64,000 nt of DNA from Acanthaster planci (Eukaryota > Echinodermata > Asteroidea > Valvatida > Acanthasteridae): assembly GCF_001949145.1 (NCBI RefSeq), contig NW_019091389.1, positions 844,313 through 908,312 on the forward strand, given 5' to 3'. Every line of letters starts with the position of its first letter. The first letter of the stretch is position 1. Under the pieces are notes generated by a model that was given only the letters and a program-made list of their open reading frames with translations, ran no database searches and was not told the origin of the DNA. The position numbers were made by a program, and so were the translations under genes. This document shows, piece by piece, positions 1 through 14,500 of this stretch.

Positions 1-1998
1 TCCGTACTGCCTAAACTCAATTAGCTCTGGGTTATGCTTATGCTTCTGAAGGCATGATCTGATTAAGTCAGAAAGTACTGTTACGTTGAAAACTTTCTCG
101 GAAATGCCCTCGGTTAATTACCTCCAGAATGCAATGCTGCTCTGCGACATTGTAGTGAACAATAGCGATCACTTTTCTGTGTCAAACTTTTGCCATGCTT
201 TATAATCACACACATGGAAAACCAATGACGTCATACATAGATGATATTATGGGAATGTATGATTTCAGCAGGTAGGATATGGGTCAGAAAAGAAATTTGT
301 GCGATGACGTAAAGTGAAATTTCATGCAATTTTGTGTATCACAGCAACACAAGCTTATACATGTATTTGTAGCTTTACAACTGCGAGTTAACATTCCAAA
401 AACAAAGGTTTTTCACAGAGCGAAATAATGAGAAATTGGAACCCAGATGTTTTCGTCATTTTAATTGGGAGCCAGGCTAAATCCTCACGGCTGTTTGACT
501 GCAGTCAGCATGGCACATGGTGGGGGTCGGATTCCTTTATTTTCTGTCTGGGAATGATGCTAATATCGCCAAGCCAGAAATGGGTACGCGCATTGGGCAA
601 GCGGCGCGGCCGTCGCGCCAAGGTCGCAGTTGCTCAGGTTGCACTGAGCCAATTTTCCCCATCAACTGCATGCGCGATATCTGTTGGGTTGCGGGGTGGC
701 CTTGACTGCCCGTCCAACGTCAATGCCGCTTTTTTTTCGTGTAAAACTGACAGCGTCGGAACGAGAGGGGACATGAACGCGGGGGAATTAAACTGTCCAT
801 GTGTTATTGATAAGGTCTCGGCAGTTAAAAAGGACAGACGCATCCACTCCCACTGCCGAACTAGGAAGGGGCAGACTCCACTCCCTCGTGTTGACAGAGC
901 TTTGTCATACGGAAAGATCCATCGCAGATCCATGGAAGTTTAAAAATTAGTGATCCATCTGGGATACGACAGATAAAAAAAACGACGGGCAAGCCTCATT
1001 AACACTTCATGAGACCCCTCATACAATTAACTCGATATTGCAGGGGATTGAAGTCCAGGCTGATGCGGTGCACTGAACAAGAAAAGCAGGCGGGTATTCG
1101 TAATAAATGTAGGGACTGGTCTCCGCAAAAAAGTCATCTCGGAACTTATTACATTAAAGATTACCTCGAAGCCATTTTTCAGAATCAGACAATTTCACAT
1201 CAGGAAACTGAGCACTTGATATGCTCCCATGACATTTCTTACCTGCAGGGAGATAGGTTACCTTTAATACCCACTTGCACCTGCTTCATGCTTCGAAATG
1301 ATATACTCTGCAGAGAAGTACTCGAAATCCACAAAATGTTAACCAAATTGTGCTTTTGTTAGAATGTGCACTTCATCTTTGCTGCTACCCTGACCTCAAA
1401 CTTGCAGGAAGGCTTCCATTTATCACATCTAGCTTATGATCACGGTCCCCTACGCGGAATGTGAGTGTACGGCTTGAAAATAAACAGGACTAATTCAGGC
1501 GGATTAAATCAGCAGACAAATCAAGAACCCCTTGTCAAAAGTAATTCGTTTCATCAAAAATAACACTGTGTACAAGCTCAAAATGATGCTGCCAAAGCGA
1601 CATATAATGTTGTTTGATTGATAGCACATACACAAAAAACAAGAAATCAGCACAGCGGAAATGTTCGAACCAAGGACATTCCTGGAGTGGAAGATATTCA
1701 ACGCTCGTGCAGTCCTTGCACAAAATCATTGCCGTCGTTGAATCTAAAATGCACCAGTCGGGCTTCGGCACGCGCACCGGCAAGTGAAAGCTGCAATGGT
1801 TCATGTCAGTCTTTTCATTGAAATCTCGGTAGCTGCCAAAATATAGAACAACCAACATCATGTCATAAAAACTTTGAAATTCACACAGTTTTGTGTTCCA
1901 CATGCATGTATTACAGGGCGTCGATTGTCAACACCGACATGAGGCCTCTGTGGTCAAAATTCAAATATAAGCTGGTCCCCCGCCTCCTACCAATGGAC

Positions 1999-2016
1999 GC
2001 CCATGCTTGCATGGGC
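1999..2016. repeat. Short perfect hairpin
   Basis: GCCCATGC and GCATGGGC are separated by TT. No T-run follows and no gene adjoins it. Confidence 0.85.
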
Positions 2017-4140
2017 CTAACTATCATAGACACTTGCTACATTGATCATTAAAGTAAACGTTGACCAATCAGAAGAAGAGTCATTGTCCAGTCCACTGTC
2101 CAACTGGAAGCAGGATGTATACCTGTTTGGAATACAACGTTCCATTTTTCCCCCTGAAAATGTTATATTTGGCACAACATCCTAGGAGCTAAGCCTGCGG
2201 TCAACAAACCTGGATTAAAATACATGTACTACATTAGACATTCAAGCCACCCTGGATTCGTTGGTTCAGTTTAAGCTCTAACCTGCTTCCGTCCTAAATC
2301 ATTTACCAATGCCCAGGCCTGTGACAACGTTGATTAATATAATAAGGCATCGAAGTCATGGCCAAAGTCGGGTAAGACAGCAAGACCATTCAATATTCAA
2401 GCAGGATCTGGCTCACCACTACACGAAGACTGGCCGATACTGGGACAGCACAGCGACTACACTACTACTAATTTACGCACATAAATGTCTGTCACAGAAT
2501 TATTTTCATAAATGGAAGGCCGACGTATCGTGTTATTATACGCTCAGCCGTCCCTTGGCCGGAGCCTTGCTCGTATGATACGAGGCAATGGACCCGATGA
2601 CACCAACTGGAAGTTATCCCAAATCAAAACTATTGACGGTATTCTATTTCAGAAAGATTAACTATTCCCACAGCTGGAGTATTCATTGAATTGTAACACC
2701 ACAATTCGCTATATGAATGATTTAGATATTAACGGCAAGTACCAATGACAGTACGTACGACACACCTGAATGACAGCATTTTCTGACAATAACCTCATTT
2801 TCCTTTTAAAACTATTAGGCTAATGTGCACATATTCCAAGAAAATGGCGCTGCACACAAATATGCATAAATTAATATATAACTCAGGAAAGCCTCATATT
2901 TTGGCATCAACTTCAAACTGTTTAGCCCCACAAATTTATCCACTGCTAAACCGTACGAGGAATCTGCATGTGATGTCACTGACAGTGATTTTTTTTCTCA
3001 ACCTGTATTAAGAGTGAAATATGCCAATACCAGCAATCGTGTCATTTTATTGTAACACGCCAGTTTCCTCACTCTGCCACAAAGAAACAAACAAAAAACG
3101 GCACAAGAAGGTCCTTCCTAATTACCTACAAAAAGTTGAGTTTACAACTGAAATAGCGGACGGCCTTCAATGGCAAATTCAATTGCCCTACTTCTAAACA
3201 CCAAACAAAAATGCAATAAGTGACTATTCAATCCGGCGTATTGAACGCTCAACCACTCTTCCAATGCTCGTACAAAATACAGATTCAATATCGCTTACAT
3301 GACATTTACTGAGGTTGCCAACGCTAGACACGTAGTAAGAGGGACCCCACAACCGCTCGGTTCGTAAACAAACGCAAACAAAATACATGTAGCAAGGTCT
3401 GAACTCCATAATTTTTATCAATTCGTAATGACAAACTGGCACTTTATGCAACGAAATGCTCGTTTCCCTAAAGGCACATCAAAGACACATTTTAAAGACA
3501 GTGTATATAAATTGAAACTAAATGGTTCCAAAGGAAGTGCTTTTTGTGTAACAAATTGTTTTAACTGGACATTTATTTAAATGCGACAAAAGGAACGAGT
3601 CTCGGTATGCCTTACCAAAGAGTAACCGACGTACGAATTCCCGCAATTGAGATAAATCGCCGTTTGTCATTAGCTGACCGCGTTCCTTTTATTAAGTGGA
3701 CTGGCCAAGCCTTTTCTGCTCAAACATTCTCGTACAAAAAGTAGGGCTTTCACTGGTAATTTCAGCCCGAGTAAAGAAGGACTGGAATCCTGAGGCCATT
3801 TCAGTGTCTCAAGAGGCATCTCCACGCTCGTTAAGCAACATACGTCGCAGCGGGGACGTTATTAGCTCATTTGAAGAGGCGGTTTTTGAGATCAGAGACA
3901 ATGATAACTGACGGGGCGGATGTTCGCTTGGATTGCAGATGTACGACAAATAACAATGGTGACGCTTATGGAAAATTGATGGGTGGAGAGGGACAACTGA
4001 GCACGTTGCAACGACCAGTGACAAGGTCAGTGTGACAAAATGTGACCGTGGGTAAGGCGATAAAAAAGTGTGATGACAATGGTCACGTGCCTTTGAAAAC
4101 GATGTTTTAAAAATGACTGCAGGTGCACAGTTTAAAGGTT

Positions 4141-4340
4141 ACAAGATGGCGATGATGACAATGATGGCGACAGCGATGACAAGGGACGATGGTGACGACG
4201 GGCTAATGGTTACCATGAAGAAAACGACAACGCTAACAACAACTACAGTGACGACAACGGCAATGGGAATAATGACGAATCAATAATGATGCCACAGAAT
4301 TTTGTAGTGATTGCAACGATGATGAAAATAACGACTTAAG
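4141..4340. repeat. Degenerate GAT/GAC/AAC trinucleotide tract
   Basis: About 200 bases are dominated by imperfect trinucleotides of the GAY / AAY type (GATGATGACAATGATGGCGA and similar). It looks like an old trinucleotide microsatellite. No frame with a recognisable acidic-repeat protein runs through it. Confidence 0.7.
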
Positions 4341-7250
4341 CATTGCAGATACAACGGTGACAGAATGAATCGACTTGGTAGATATTTTAAGGAAATTGGG
4401 GTCATTCTGAGAATTATAGAAAATGCAATGAAAAAACAAAGACTAGAAAAGTTTGATGGCAAGAGCTGCGACAATGGCAACACTTGGACGCTTGATTTAT
4501 CAAGAAAATGAAGCCATATTACTTGACTTTTAAAATAACGAGCATTCCTTATCCACAAATAAAATACGAATCAATACTGCCACCGAGTCAATGATTACAA
4601 ACCACACTTGGCTTGAAATATCCTGGCTACATCACATCCACTTGGCACGGACGAATGACAAATGTGGGGAAAGGTCAACGAACATGCCCGGCTAAAGATA
4701 ACGACAGGCCCATCCTCGATTTTAATTGGGGAACTAGCTCATGCAGTAGACCTCATTCACGGCGAAGCCATTTAAAAAATCTTTGTCCCTGAATCTATCA
4801 TATTCAATGTAATCTGTTAAATGGGGGTGGTGCCAGACTATTTTAGGGTTCCAAACCTCACTGTCAGACTTTTTAATCTGGCTTAAAGTATTTAGAAATG
4901 ACTTATCACATCTTAAAATTATTCTACACAAAACTTGGCATGAATTTGTATGGATTTTTATTTCGTGGCCGTTATTTTTTACCAAAATGAAAGGTTTTAC
5001 CTCACTTTGAATTCAAGATGACCGACACAAGAATATAATCTGTTGCTCTTAAGCTTGACATTTAAATCGTGCTGAAGGTTGACTGACCCCAAAGTGCTTG
5101 CATACCGGCTCAATCAATTAATTATGTTGAAAATGAATCTTCAGAAGTCCTTATCTAATGGGACCTTTTCACCAATGTTATCAAAACAATCACTTTCACA
5201 TGAAAAATTACAGGAACACAATTTTGACAGTACAGACTTTTTTAATGTTCACATTTTGTGCACTAAACAAACCAGGCAGGGGAAATTACAATATCACAAG
5301 TCAGCTACCGAAGAGATTTCCAGCTGAGCCAAATATCCGGTTTACACACATGGTATAAAATTCTCCTGATTTTTTCTTTATCTTCCCGCACTTCACTGGA
5401 GAGAGAGCGAGCTCCAAGGCTGTCCAAAAGTCACGAGTTAATTTAACGAAGTCGAGAACATATCTTTTCATCTTCTTGTCCTATTTAAACGTCCGATGTA
5501 ATATTTTGGGCGAGCGCACAACACGTACGCGCCCAGGGCTAACACGATCGGCCCACGCCAAGCAATCACTCCAAAATGAAATAAACATATATGACTGATT
5601 GTGAATTGTGATAGTGTCTTCTTCCTACTCCAGATAATATGGCGTACCTGAAAACCATTTCCACAGCCATAATATGCACAATGAAGTTGGACAGAAGTTT
5701 TGCTACATTAATGTCGTCTTTTCAAGACAGATATTATAACAAAAGTGGTATTCGGCGCATACTCCTCAGTGGCTACGAAAAAATAAAACTGTGACTCGAG
5801 TGTATTCCATATTTCGACAGACACACCGAAGTCTTCCTAGAAGTCTATACGTCCCCATGACAGTCCACGCAAGCAAGTTGTGCACTGACTGTCCTACCAA
5901 AAAAAACTTCACGCTAAAACACTTTAAGACATTAAAACACACCATGAAATTTTGAAGACTTTTCTAAACTCCTTTTTTTCCTGCAAACTACCGGTAACTT
6001 AAGATATCGGAAAAAAAACTTCCGAAAGAATGGAAACTGAATGTTTTATCTAAACATTGAACCGGTTGAAACTGTCTTTCATGAACTGTGAGAACAGAAA
6101 CAAACAACTGTAGCGTTGCCATCTTCAGCAGTGTCGAGAGACTGTCAAATGCTTTTACGACCGTATCCTGAAGTGGGTCAATTCCCCCAAAAGCAGGAAA
6201 AAACGCGCATTTTCTCCCCCCCGATCAGGAACAAAACGCGTGGTTTCTTTCTTGTTTCTTCTTTTTTTTTACTTGACCGAGAGTGGGTAATTGTGCAAGG
6301 TGAGAGGTTCTCGCGAGCGCTGCAGGCCTGAAATTTTGACGTGCGCCGTGCCTCTATTTTGATTGCGACACGTAGCGGATCCAGCGATCCCTGAAGTGAC
6401 TGAAGAACCGCTACACTTCCATCGTGATCAACTCGACTATACGGGCAGGAGAGCTCAGCGAGCGCCTCCTTGGGGCTCCCTTGTACGCTGCTGTATGGAG
6501 TTAATACGAATAATACGAAAAAAAACACGTTAACTGCAAAAGCATTGTAAGATTTTAGTGTTTCACCCAAATCCGTCTGCAAAGAGTTTGAATACTTAAT
6601 ACCCGCATACGGATAATGGAGTACAACCGGACAAATCAGTAAGTCCCCATGCCTGGCCCATTTAAACAGACAAAAACATCGTAAAACACAAAGCATTTGG
6701 CTTTAATCATTTTCAATTATCAACGTGAAACAATATTGAACGTTGAAGAGTACTTCCTGGGAGATTTCGAAACAAATCATCCTGCCGAACCTCTGCAACT
6801 TAAAAGGTATGAACATCGGCGTCCTCCACCGGCCGTAGCTACGTACGCGTTACCCCTTGAGATAGCGTTGATTATCGCCATCGTCCATATTTCCGTGTTT
6901 GTTCTCCCGTGTTAAAGCCTAGCCTGCTGCCCCCAGTTAGCAAATAGAATAACCCATTAATAACACTCCTCCAAGCTTCTACCTACTCGGCTTCATTGAT
7001 TTTTTTCCCGATAGCGGACAATTGACAACGTGGCTTAACTCTTTTTCCTTAAATGGCCCAAGCAACCATACCATTAATTGAGGCCTGTCCGGCGAAATAC
7101 TGACACCTGTATTATTCAAAGAAATGAATTCATTTTCTGCACCAGATGAAATCATATTCCTTTACAAGTGGTGTGATAACAACTGGAAGATTTAGAATAT
7201 CAGTTGACAATTGAATCACTATGGTAATAATGATTACCGCTATTGGGGCA

Positions 7251-7400
7251 TTAGGGAGACATTGCCATAAGAACGTGCACAAAATTTTTCCAACTTTACT
7301 GTCCCATAATTCAATATTCCCTAATCTGATCTGAACCAAACTTTGTATGTTTTCATTTGAGACCCTAATCTTTCATCTCGCAAACTTTGGACGGTAAAAT
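7251..7400 (+). repeat. Dispersed repeat family R2, copy 1
   Basis: The stretch starting TTAGGGAGACATTGCCATA matches 41896 onward (TTAGGGAGACATTCCCATA). Further aligned blocks are CGTG.ACAAA and AACCAAACTT..AT.....TCAT. Identity is moderate and spacing differs. GTCTCCC motifs recur downstream at 7443-7510 near this copy. The class is unknown. Confidence 0.5.
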
Positions 7401-7583
7401 TCGGCCTCTTTCTGGTAGTTTCAAAACAGGGAAAAACTGAAATGTCTCCCTAAAAGCCAATGTCTCCCTAATTTTGAAAAAAAATTTACGACAAAATGTC
7501 TCCCAAATGACCTATTTGTAAATATAGTGCAAACACTGCACTAAATGCAGTTACAACATGACACATCTCTCTCTCTTTTATTT

Positions 7584-7593
7584 GGGGGGGGGG
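7584..7593. repeat. G10 homopolymer next to a CT repeat
   Basis: Ten G residues, preceded at 7565-7576 by a short (CT)n stretch. Confidence 0.95.
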
Positions 7594-8273
7594 AATGCAC
7601 GTATTGCCAAAAGGTATGATCATCCGTTTGCAATGATGCTGTGATTAGCATTTGTTCTCAGCTGCGCGGAAATATTTCTCGTTGGAAAAAAAATCTTACA
7701 TCGATTCCCTGCGCATCTACAGAATACCTACCGCTGTGGCGGATTCATGTCCTTGCGACTTATCGAAGTCTTTTCAAGCATACTTGAAAAAGTTCGCATT
7801 TACAAGGAGCCGACACCAACACGGCATTGGTAGGCCTGCTCAATTCAATTAACTAAAACAATGAAAGAATGACGACGAATACAGAAAGACTTCCTCCGGA
7901 GAAGACAAGGGTGTTTTCCAAGGCGGGTTTGAAGTTAAAATTGGCCTATATATGTGTGGCTGCGACGTGGAAGCAAATAAAAGTAACACTAAGGTGGCAA
8001 TTCCGTGTTTGGTGTTGAACAAAGTCGCCACTTCATGGGAGCAGCTTCCCATTCAGCTTCCCAGCCTAATCATGAGCGATTCATGTGGCGTGTTTCAATT
8101 GTCTCGCACACTCAGCTAGCCTCGTGGTATCAGATATGGACGAGATTCAATGCAATCCAACTAACTGACACGTCATTCCGGTTGATGACCTCGGTTTCAA
8201 ATGCACAAGCGTCTTTATTGGATTGTTTCAGACGCTGCCAAAATAATGTATTCAGCGAAAACTTTCCATCAGT

Positions 8274-8580
8274 GGCGTAAATTCGTGCCAGGGATTTTGG
8301 TATGGGGGATACATTAAAAAAAATTCCCGGCCATTATGTTATACACCCCTATTTACCTTATGCATCAAAACAGCGTGTAAAATAGCTTTTTTTAAATTTT
8401 TCTCCCTTTCAAGCGCTAAGGGAAACGTTTTGGTTGTTCGAAAGTCAAACTAATTCCTAAAAATGTGCCTTAATTTTTTGTTGTCACCACGAAAAAGTGG
8501 GGATTGATTCAATAGCCCATTCCCCTGGACAAAAGGGGATAGGCCTCCCCCCCGGATTTTACCAACTCACATTTAGATTT
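8274..8580. mobile_element. Possible hAT-like remnant
   Basis: The left edge CAGTGGCGTAAATTCGTGCC resembles the CAGTGGCG tip of many hAT-type miniature elements. The interior carries a GTATGGGGGATACA block and, near the right, GGGGATAGGCCTCCCCCCCGG. A matching CGCCACTG tip on the right was not found, so this is a decayed copy or a false lead. Confidence 0.25.
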
Positions 8581-11500
8581 CAAATGAGAGGGCTCCGTAA
8601 TTATATCGATGGATGTAGGTTAGTTGACTGACGGCTTTTTACTTCGGCATAAGGTTACATCAAATTCCTCAAGTTTGATTTCCACCTTTAGTCAATATTG
8701 GTCAATAGGTAAAAATACGATGTAACACTACAGATTAATAACTGAATTCTGCACCAAACAGAGGCATGCAGGAATCTCCATGATGGAATGCGCATTTATA
8801 AGATTTAATGTGTGTTGGCAAGTGCATAATCTTGCTAGTTGCTGGCCTACTTAACCAGTCCCTCCGTATATTTAGGCCGCTGATGACAGGACTTAAATCT
8901 CTCGATTCACCCCTGCAATTACAACTTGGTACGGCGCAATTTATTACGTCCATGCCAATCAACAACTGGACCATCATGCCCTTCCTTATAACGTTCAATC
9001 AAGTCGATCTGGAAATGCGAGCCATCCCCCTACTAGTTAGTTGTTGGTTCGTCACCCACACGTTCAAATGATCTATCGAACTTCAGTGGCGGAGCATATG
9101 CAGATCAGGCTGGATTTATTCCAAACAATGTCTTCTATCGACATGCAGACGCCAGGAACACACCATTCTCTGGTCAATGACGGGCTGTCTGACATGTTTA
9201 TTTGCTGTGCCGTTCTGCCACTAGGTTACTGCCGCGTCCGCTTTTGGGCGCGCAAATTGAATAAGCGCCCGGAACAGCATGTGTTTCGTTATGGTCGCGA
9301 GGCCCGACCCCTACGGCTCGTCCCATGGGTGTGTATCGCACACGTTCGACAACTGCCAAATATATCGCATGAAGTTGTCATGGCAACCTTCAATACTCTC
9401 GCTCACATAACTACACACGTATAGTCCATAAATTCGTCATTTTTATTTCGGATCAGACGGCGTATTATTTCACGATTGTGCATACCTGTATTGTACAAGA
9501 ACACAATTGGGTAAAATTATTTTACATCATAGCTCTCGTGACGAAACCATAAAAAGCTAACCGGACCTCATGCTAAGAATTCTGATGTGGCCTACGATTC
9601 GTCGCACTATCTACCAAACTATAGAAACTCCTATTCGTTTCCTCCGACCAGCTCTTTCTATGGCAGCATAGCACATCGAAGTACGGAGGCCTATATACTG
9701 AATTCAAAGCGCATATTAATATAATTGTCTATAGTCCTTATTCAGTTTCTTTCCCCACCGTCCTTAATTTAATTAAACGCGTTTGGAGAATGCCCGTGGG
9801 TTGCCGTGACAAGTCGAAGTCGAAGTAAAGTTTATTGGAATCGCGGATATATATACCGTTCTACGCTCTGGGCAAAGCAAGCAAATATGTGAACGCCTTC
9901 ATTTTTTTCATCACCTGAGACCACGCCATAAAAGGTCAATGGAATCATCATCGGGAATATTCTGCTTCCAACTGGACTGGATGCGATTCAGTTTTCCCAA
10001 ATGTCAGTGCGCTCTATCGGCTACTTTTTGGGGCAAACGGATAGCCGACTTCAGGTGAACGACTCCGTCACCGCCCTTCCAGTCAGCCACCGGTTCAGAA
10101 ACTCAGCCGACAAAGTTTGAGAGTCTCTCCTTCCAGCACAGCGAGCAGGCCCGTCAATGCACAACTCACCAGCACAACATAAAAAGTGCGATAAAACGTA
10201 GGTGGTAGCATATGACTACGATGTCCGGTTAGATATTTGAATGGGATGCCCAAATTTATATGTATACCTCTGTTAGTATGTGTTAAAACTTTACCTTTCC
10301 GACCAAAAAAAACTGAGATTCCATGGATTCCGTTTCGTAAATCTGGCACAGAGTGCGATTGGGTATTTTGCTATAATCTTCAACACATGAAATTCTTCCA
10401 ATTCAATGATAAATTATTTTAAAGTACCAAGCCTTGTTGGTAATTGAAACTACGTTTGGTTATCGTTTCATTTCCTTTACCTCGCGTATTTCTTTTCAAA
10501 ATGAGGCGTGTCGCCATAGTCTGCCCGGAGGGCGGGAAGAAATCGGGATATCGGTTCCAACCTTATTTCGAGTTCGTCTCGAGTAATAACGTTAGGGCGC
10601 CGTCCATATCAATCAAACAATCACAAACGAACCATTCAAGACAAATTGCAAAACGGCTCGCACGCTGCTGTCCCCGAATGCTCAGTTTTGCAACGTGGAA
10701 TCGACTGGCGTCATAGAAGTCATAATGGCGCCCCAAACTCGATTTCGGGCACAAGCTGGGGAGGATGCTTTTTGAGTAAATACATCATGCACAGACCGAT
10801 CCAATATTTGTTATCATGAATGCCGGGCATTAATGGTGGACACCACATAAGCCAAGATCATGGGAGATATGCACAGGAGCTTTGCGTCATCACTGCATCG
10901 ACGCATACCTTTCGATGTTTTCCGCAAACTGCCACATACACGCACGTAGATGAGCCAATACCTCGCCAGTTTCACTTGACTTTACCCAACCGCTGTTTTT
11001 TCATTACTTGAAGAGAAAACACTGCTCACTGTCTTAGAAAAACATTTCGCCGCCACTCTAGAAACAACACCGCCGTTTCCTATTTAATTGACCCAGAAAG
11101 CTGAACCAATACAGTGGAAAGGGTGAATTCACTCTCTGCTGCAAGAAACCGTTCCGTTACCAGGGTGCCTTTGGGGCAACTCTCTGAATGTGCAGATTTT
11201 TGGAGGGAATATTAAAGTCTTATTGACCATAAAACACAACCCAGCGCGAGAATCTGTGTAGCCAGCCATCCGTTAAGCAGTTCCCTGTGGGTTATTCAGT
11301 TGGCAGACATGCAGAAAAGGGGCAAAAAAGGAGGAAAAGGCCGGCCGACCAGAGTCTTTGAAGTCTCCGCGAGTGTTTGACGCACACCCTACAACGGGAC
11401 AGCAAAGAGAAGTGCAGTTATGTCTCTTTGATCGGGAGGGAGGGGGCAAGATACCCCGGGAGCTCTCCAGCCTTGGTCAGGCTGCACCGACGGGAGAGAA

Positions 11501-14500
11501 GGAGGTGTTAAATCGAAATGGATTAGGAGCCAATGCTGAGCCCGGCAACCTGCACTTTTTTGTGCTCTAGTTGGCAGCAAGCATAATCACATCCAGGAGT
11601 ACCGTAGGCTGTGATTTAGGCGTCAAGAAAGACAACTAACATGTGAATGCACACAGGAAAATTCAAAATAATGATATTTTGTCGCTGTCACCGACAAGGC
11701 GGCGCACACACATTTATCTTATAAATGGACCGCGTTAAAAAAAGTGAACGGCATTTCAGAATGAATGCAGGTGACGAGTCTCAACTATGGTCTCGATGTA
11801 TAATACAGCCAACCTGATCTTGCCTGAATATTGCGTTCCATGTTGTTCAAGTACAGGACAATTTTTGGAATTCGATGTGTTTCATTTCTGCCATTCGCAC
11901 TCGAAACAAGAGGCTAAACACGTTCGGTATACACTTAACCGACGATTGGGTTGGGTTGTCTCAATTGTCTCCCGGGGTACTGTCGGCATCCGTTTTTTGC
12001 CAGTTCTGCGTATATGATTGATAACTTGACAGGTGGATTATGGCGGTGTATATGAAGCTGATAAAACAGGCCTTTCTGGTCAATCAATTATAATGATTCC
12101 ACTGTGCATGTCTTTACAAGTCGTGCCTGTTTCAGAAACAAGGACGATTGTTAAGAAAAGATGCTATAGAATGACTCATGGTTATTGTTCATAAAGACGA
12201 CAATTTTGACTATAGGTTAGTCCCGTACCTGACACTCACTGTAATTATCCCCTAGTATTCAGCCTTAGTCGGTAACCGTTCACACTTCCGAGATGAGATA
12301 CATAATGTTGCCCATGATAAGCATCGGGCTCTACATAACTTGAACAAAATTACAACTGGTTATCGTGGCTTCAGGATTTGCTTGCTAATTTCAAAATGAA
12401 ACCGTCTGACAAACCCGGTCTATAATTGGTCGAAATTCAAAGTGTACTCACGGACATGGAAGGACAGGGAAATTGATGGCACCACAAAATGAATCCCGAT
12501 GAGTTTTATGTCGACATGGCCGTGGTCAGAAACTACTTAATGTCCAAAAGATTGATGGGGTACAGCGCGAAATTAACGCCCGACAGAAGACGCAGGCTCA
12601 AAGGCCTTCCGAAACATCCCGTGGGGTCGAAGGTTAATGGGAGGAAATGTTCTGGTCCACGGTTCTGCAGAGCGAGGAAAAACTCGCCATTTTCCACTTT
12701 CAAAGGCAACAACCGCTCTATCAATCCCCTGGGTCAATTACCCGACTTGGGAATACTCGCCAAGTTTTAGTGGGCAACACTTATACAACAGCAAACGACA
12801 CTGCTTTGCTAGCCGACGTTTAAATCAACACAACTTAGGCACTTGACCTTTGATTTAACATTTTCCTTTCCATTGACAGGTTTATTTTTCATATTTCGAC
12901 AGAAAGTTCATCTCTCTCGCCCGCTCTGCGTTTCAAGATCCGACAACATTCACAAACGGATGAAAATTTCATTTTGAATCCCTCGCATCGTGCACATCCA
13001 TTAAGATGACGGGAATACGTTCGTGCTCAGAATTCTTCCTAGAGAACCGTGGAAACTGACAAACCGGTTGCCAAAGCAACCGAGTGATAGAGTCTCTGCG
13101 TGCATGTTACTGCGTCCTTTCTCCACGTTTAGGCTCGTGCTTTGGAGAGCAGCTGAAGCATTTGACGCTCGTGTGAGAGCTTTGGAAGAGATAAGCTTCA
13201 GGAAGACGGGGAGTGTTCATCCACCTCCACCTAAGAATGTAGTGACTTCACAGTCTAAACTGCTGATTTAGTACCCCTTACATTGTTGCAAATGCTAGAC
13301 AGGTGGAAACACTCCTACATAAACTCACAGACACTTACACATAATGGTGTCTGTCAGGAGAAACTGCGTATCCCAAGATTTAGAATCACTGGGTACGTTC
13401 AAGTATAGCTTCTACAAGCGAGTAAGGGTTTAACCTCGTCCCTACAGTCTCGCTTGTTTGACACACTGCGCACACGGATATCGCCAGGTTGGAAGCTACC
13501 CAAATGCACACATACGTACGACGTGCGTTTAGCGTGTAGATGGGTCGGCTACTAAAGAAGCATTATGGAAAGGACACGTGGAAAACTCTGACGCCAACCA
13601 AGGGTGCAATTTTCAGCCAACTTTGGCCCCCCACGGAAATTGTATGTAATGTAAGAGTGGTCTGTCTATGCAAAGGCAACGAGCATGTTCTCGTCCACTG
13701 TATTAAATACATAAACAGATTAGTATAAGATCGATAGGTGCTTATACTCATCAGAGACAAGACAGGGCATATTCTGATGAAAAGTCCTCCAGCTTGGCAA
13801 TATTTTGCCAGGGCATCCCAGTGCACCCTGTAAAAACATTAATCGCTGGGCTTCAACCCCGGTTCATCAGATGAACAAGCTGCGCAGGGCAGTGTTTCCT
13901 ACCGGGAAATCCACGGCAGGCCAGGCCAGCAGGGCACGGTCACAGTTGGCCTCGCATGGCCTTTCTGGACTCGAAATGATTTATCGTCACTTCCTTCTTT
14001 CATAAACCTATTACAGGGCACGGCCATATTCCTATCTGCTGGTCATCCGGCTCAGTAGGGCAGCGGACTGGAAGAGTAAGAAGTGGTTAGATTGAGGCAC
14101 TATTCGTGCACCTAGTGATTTCCATCAATGCCTGCTAATGAGCCACTTCGGTGTTTCAATATAGTAAGGTCATTTGAAAACAAAGCACGCGTGCGAGTCA
14201 GCAAATAATTGCGGCGTCGATGGTTGATAGGGCCGACCTCGCATGCGCGCGTATTGCCATTCCCGAATGACCTTGGACGCGGTTCATTTTAAAGCATGCA
14301 GTGAAGGAATACCGAACTAGCTCACTGACGCACGAGACAAAAATGGGAGAGGCACTGCGCACAGTTTGCAAAAATAGGGACGTCGGTGGCTCTTTGATAC
14401 CCTTGAACAACATGACAACAAATCTTCAAGTGGTCACACTTTGTCCAGAAAAAGAAGTACAAACTTTTCCCGCTGAATTCTTTTGAAGAGTAAGCAAGTA

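Larger units (their letters stand above)
1..7250. other. Non-coding interval, no gene recognised
   Basis: Apart from the hairpin at 1999 and the trinucleotide tract at 4141, I see AT-rich unique-looking DNA. The longest open frames are 171 codons (428-943, plus) and 172 codons (6178-6696, minus). Neither resembles a known family. The first overlaps a GC-richer patch (about 480-900), which is why it stays open. Confidence 0.6.

Noticed and set aside
428-943. 171-codon plus-strand frame
   Set aside because: Not recognised. It lies in a GC-richer patch where stop codons are rarer, and a 99-codon antisense frame is open too.
6178-6696. 172-codon minus-strand frame
   Set aside because: About one frame of this length is expected by chance in six frames of 64 kb. 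It has no recognisable motif and crosses T-rich low-complexity sequence.
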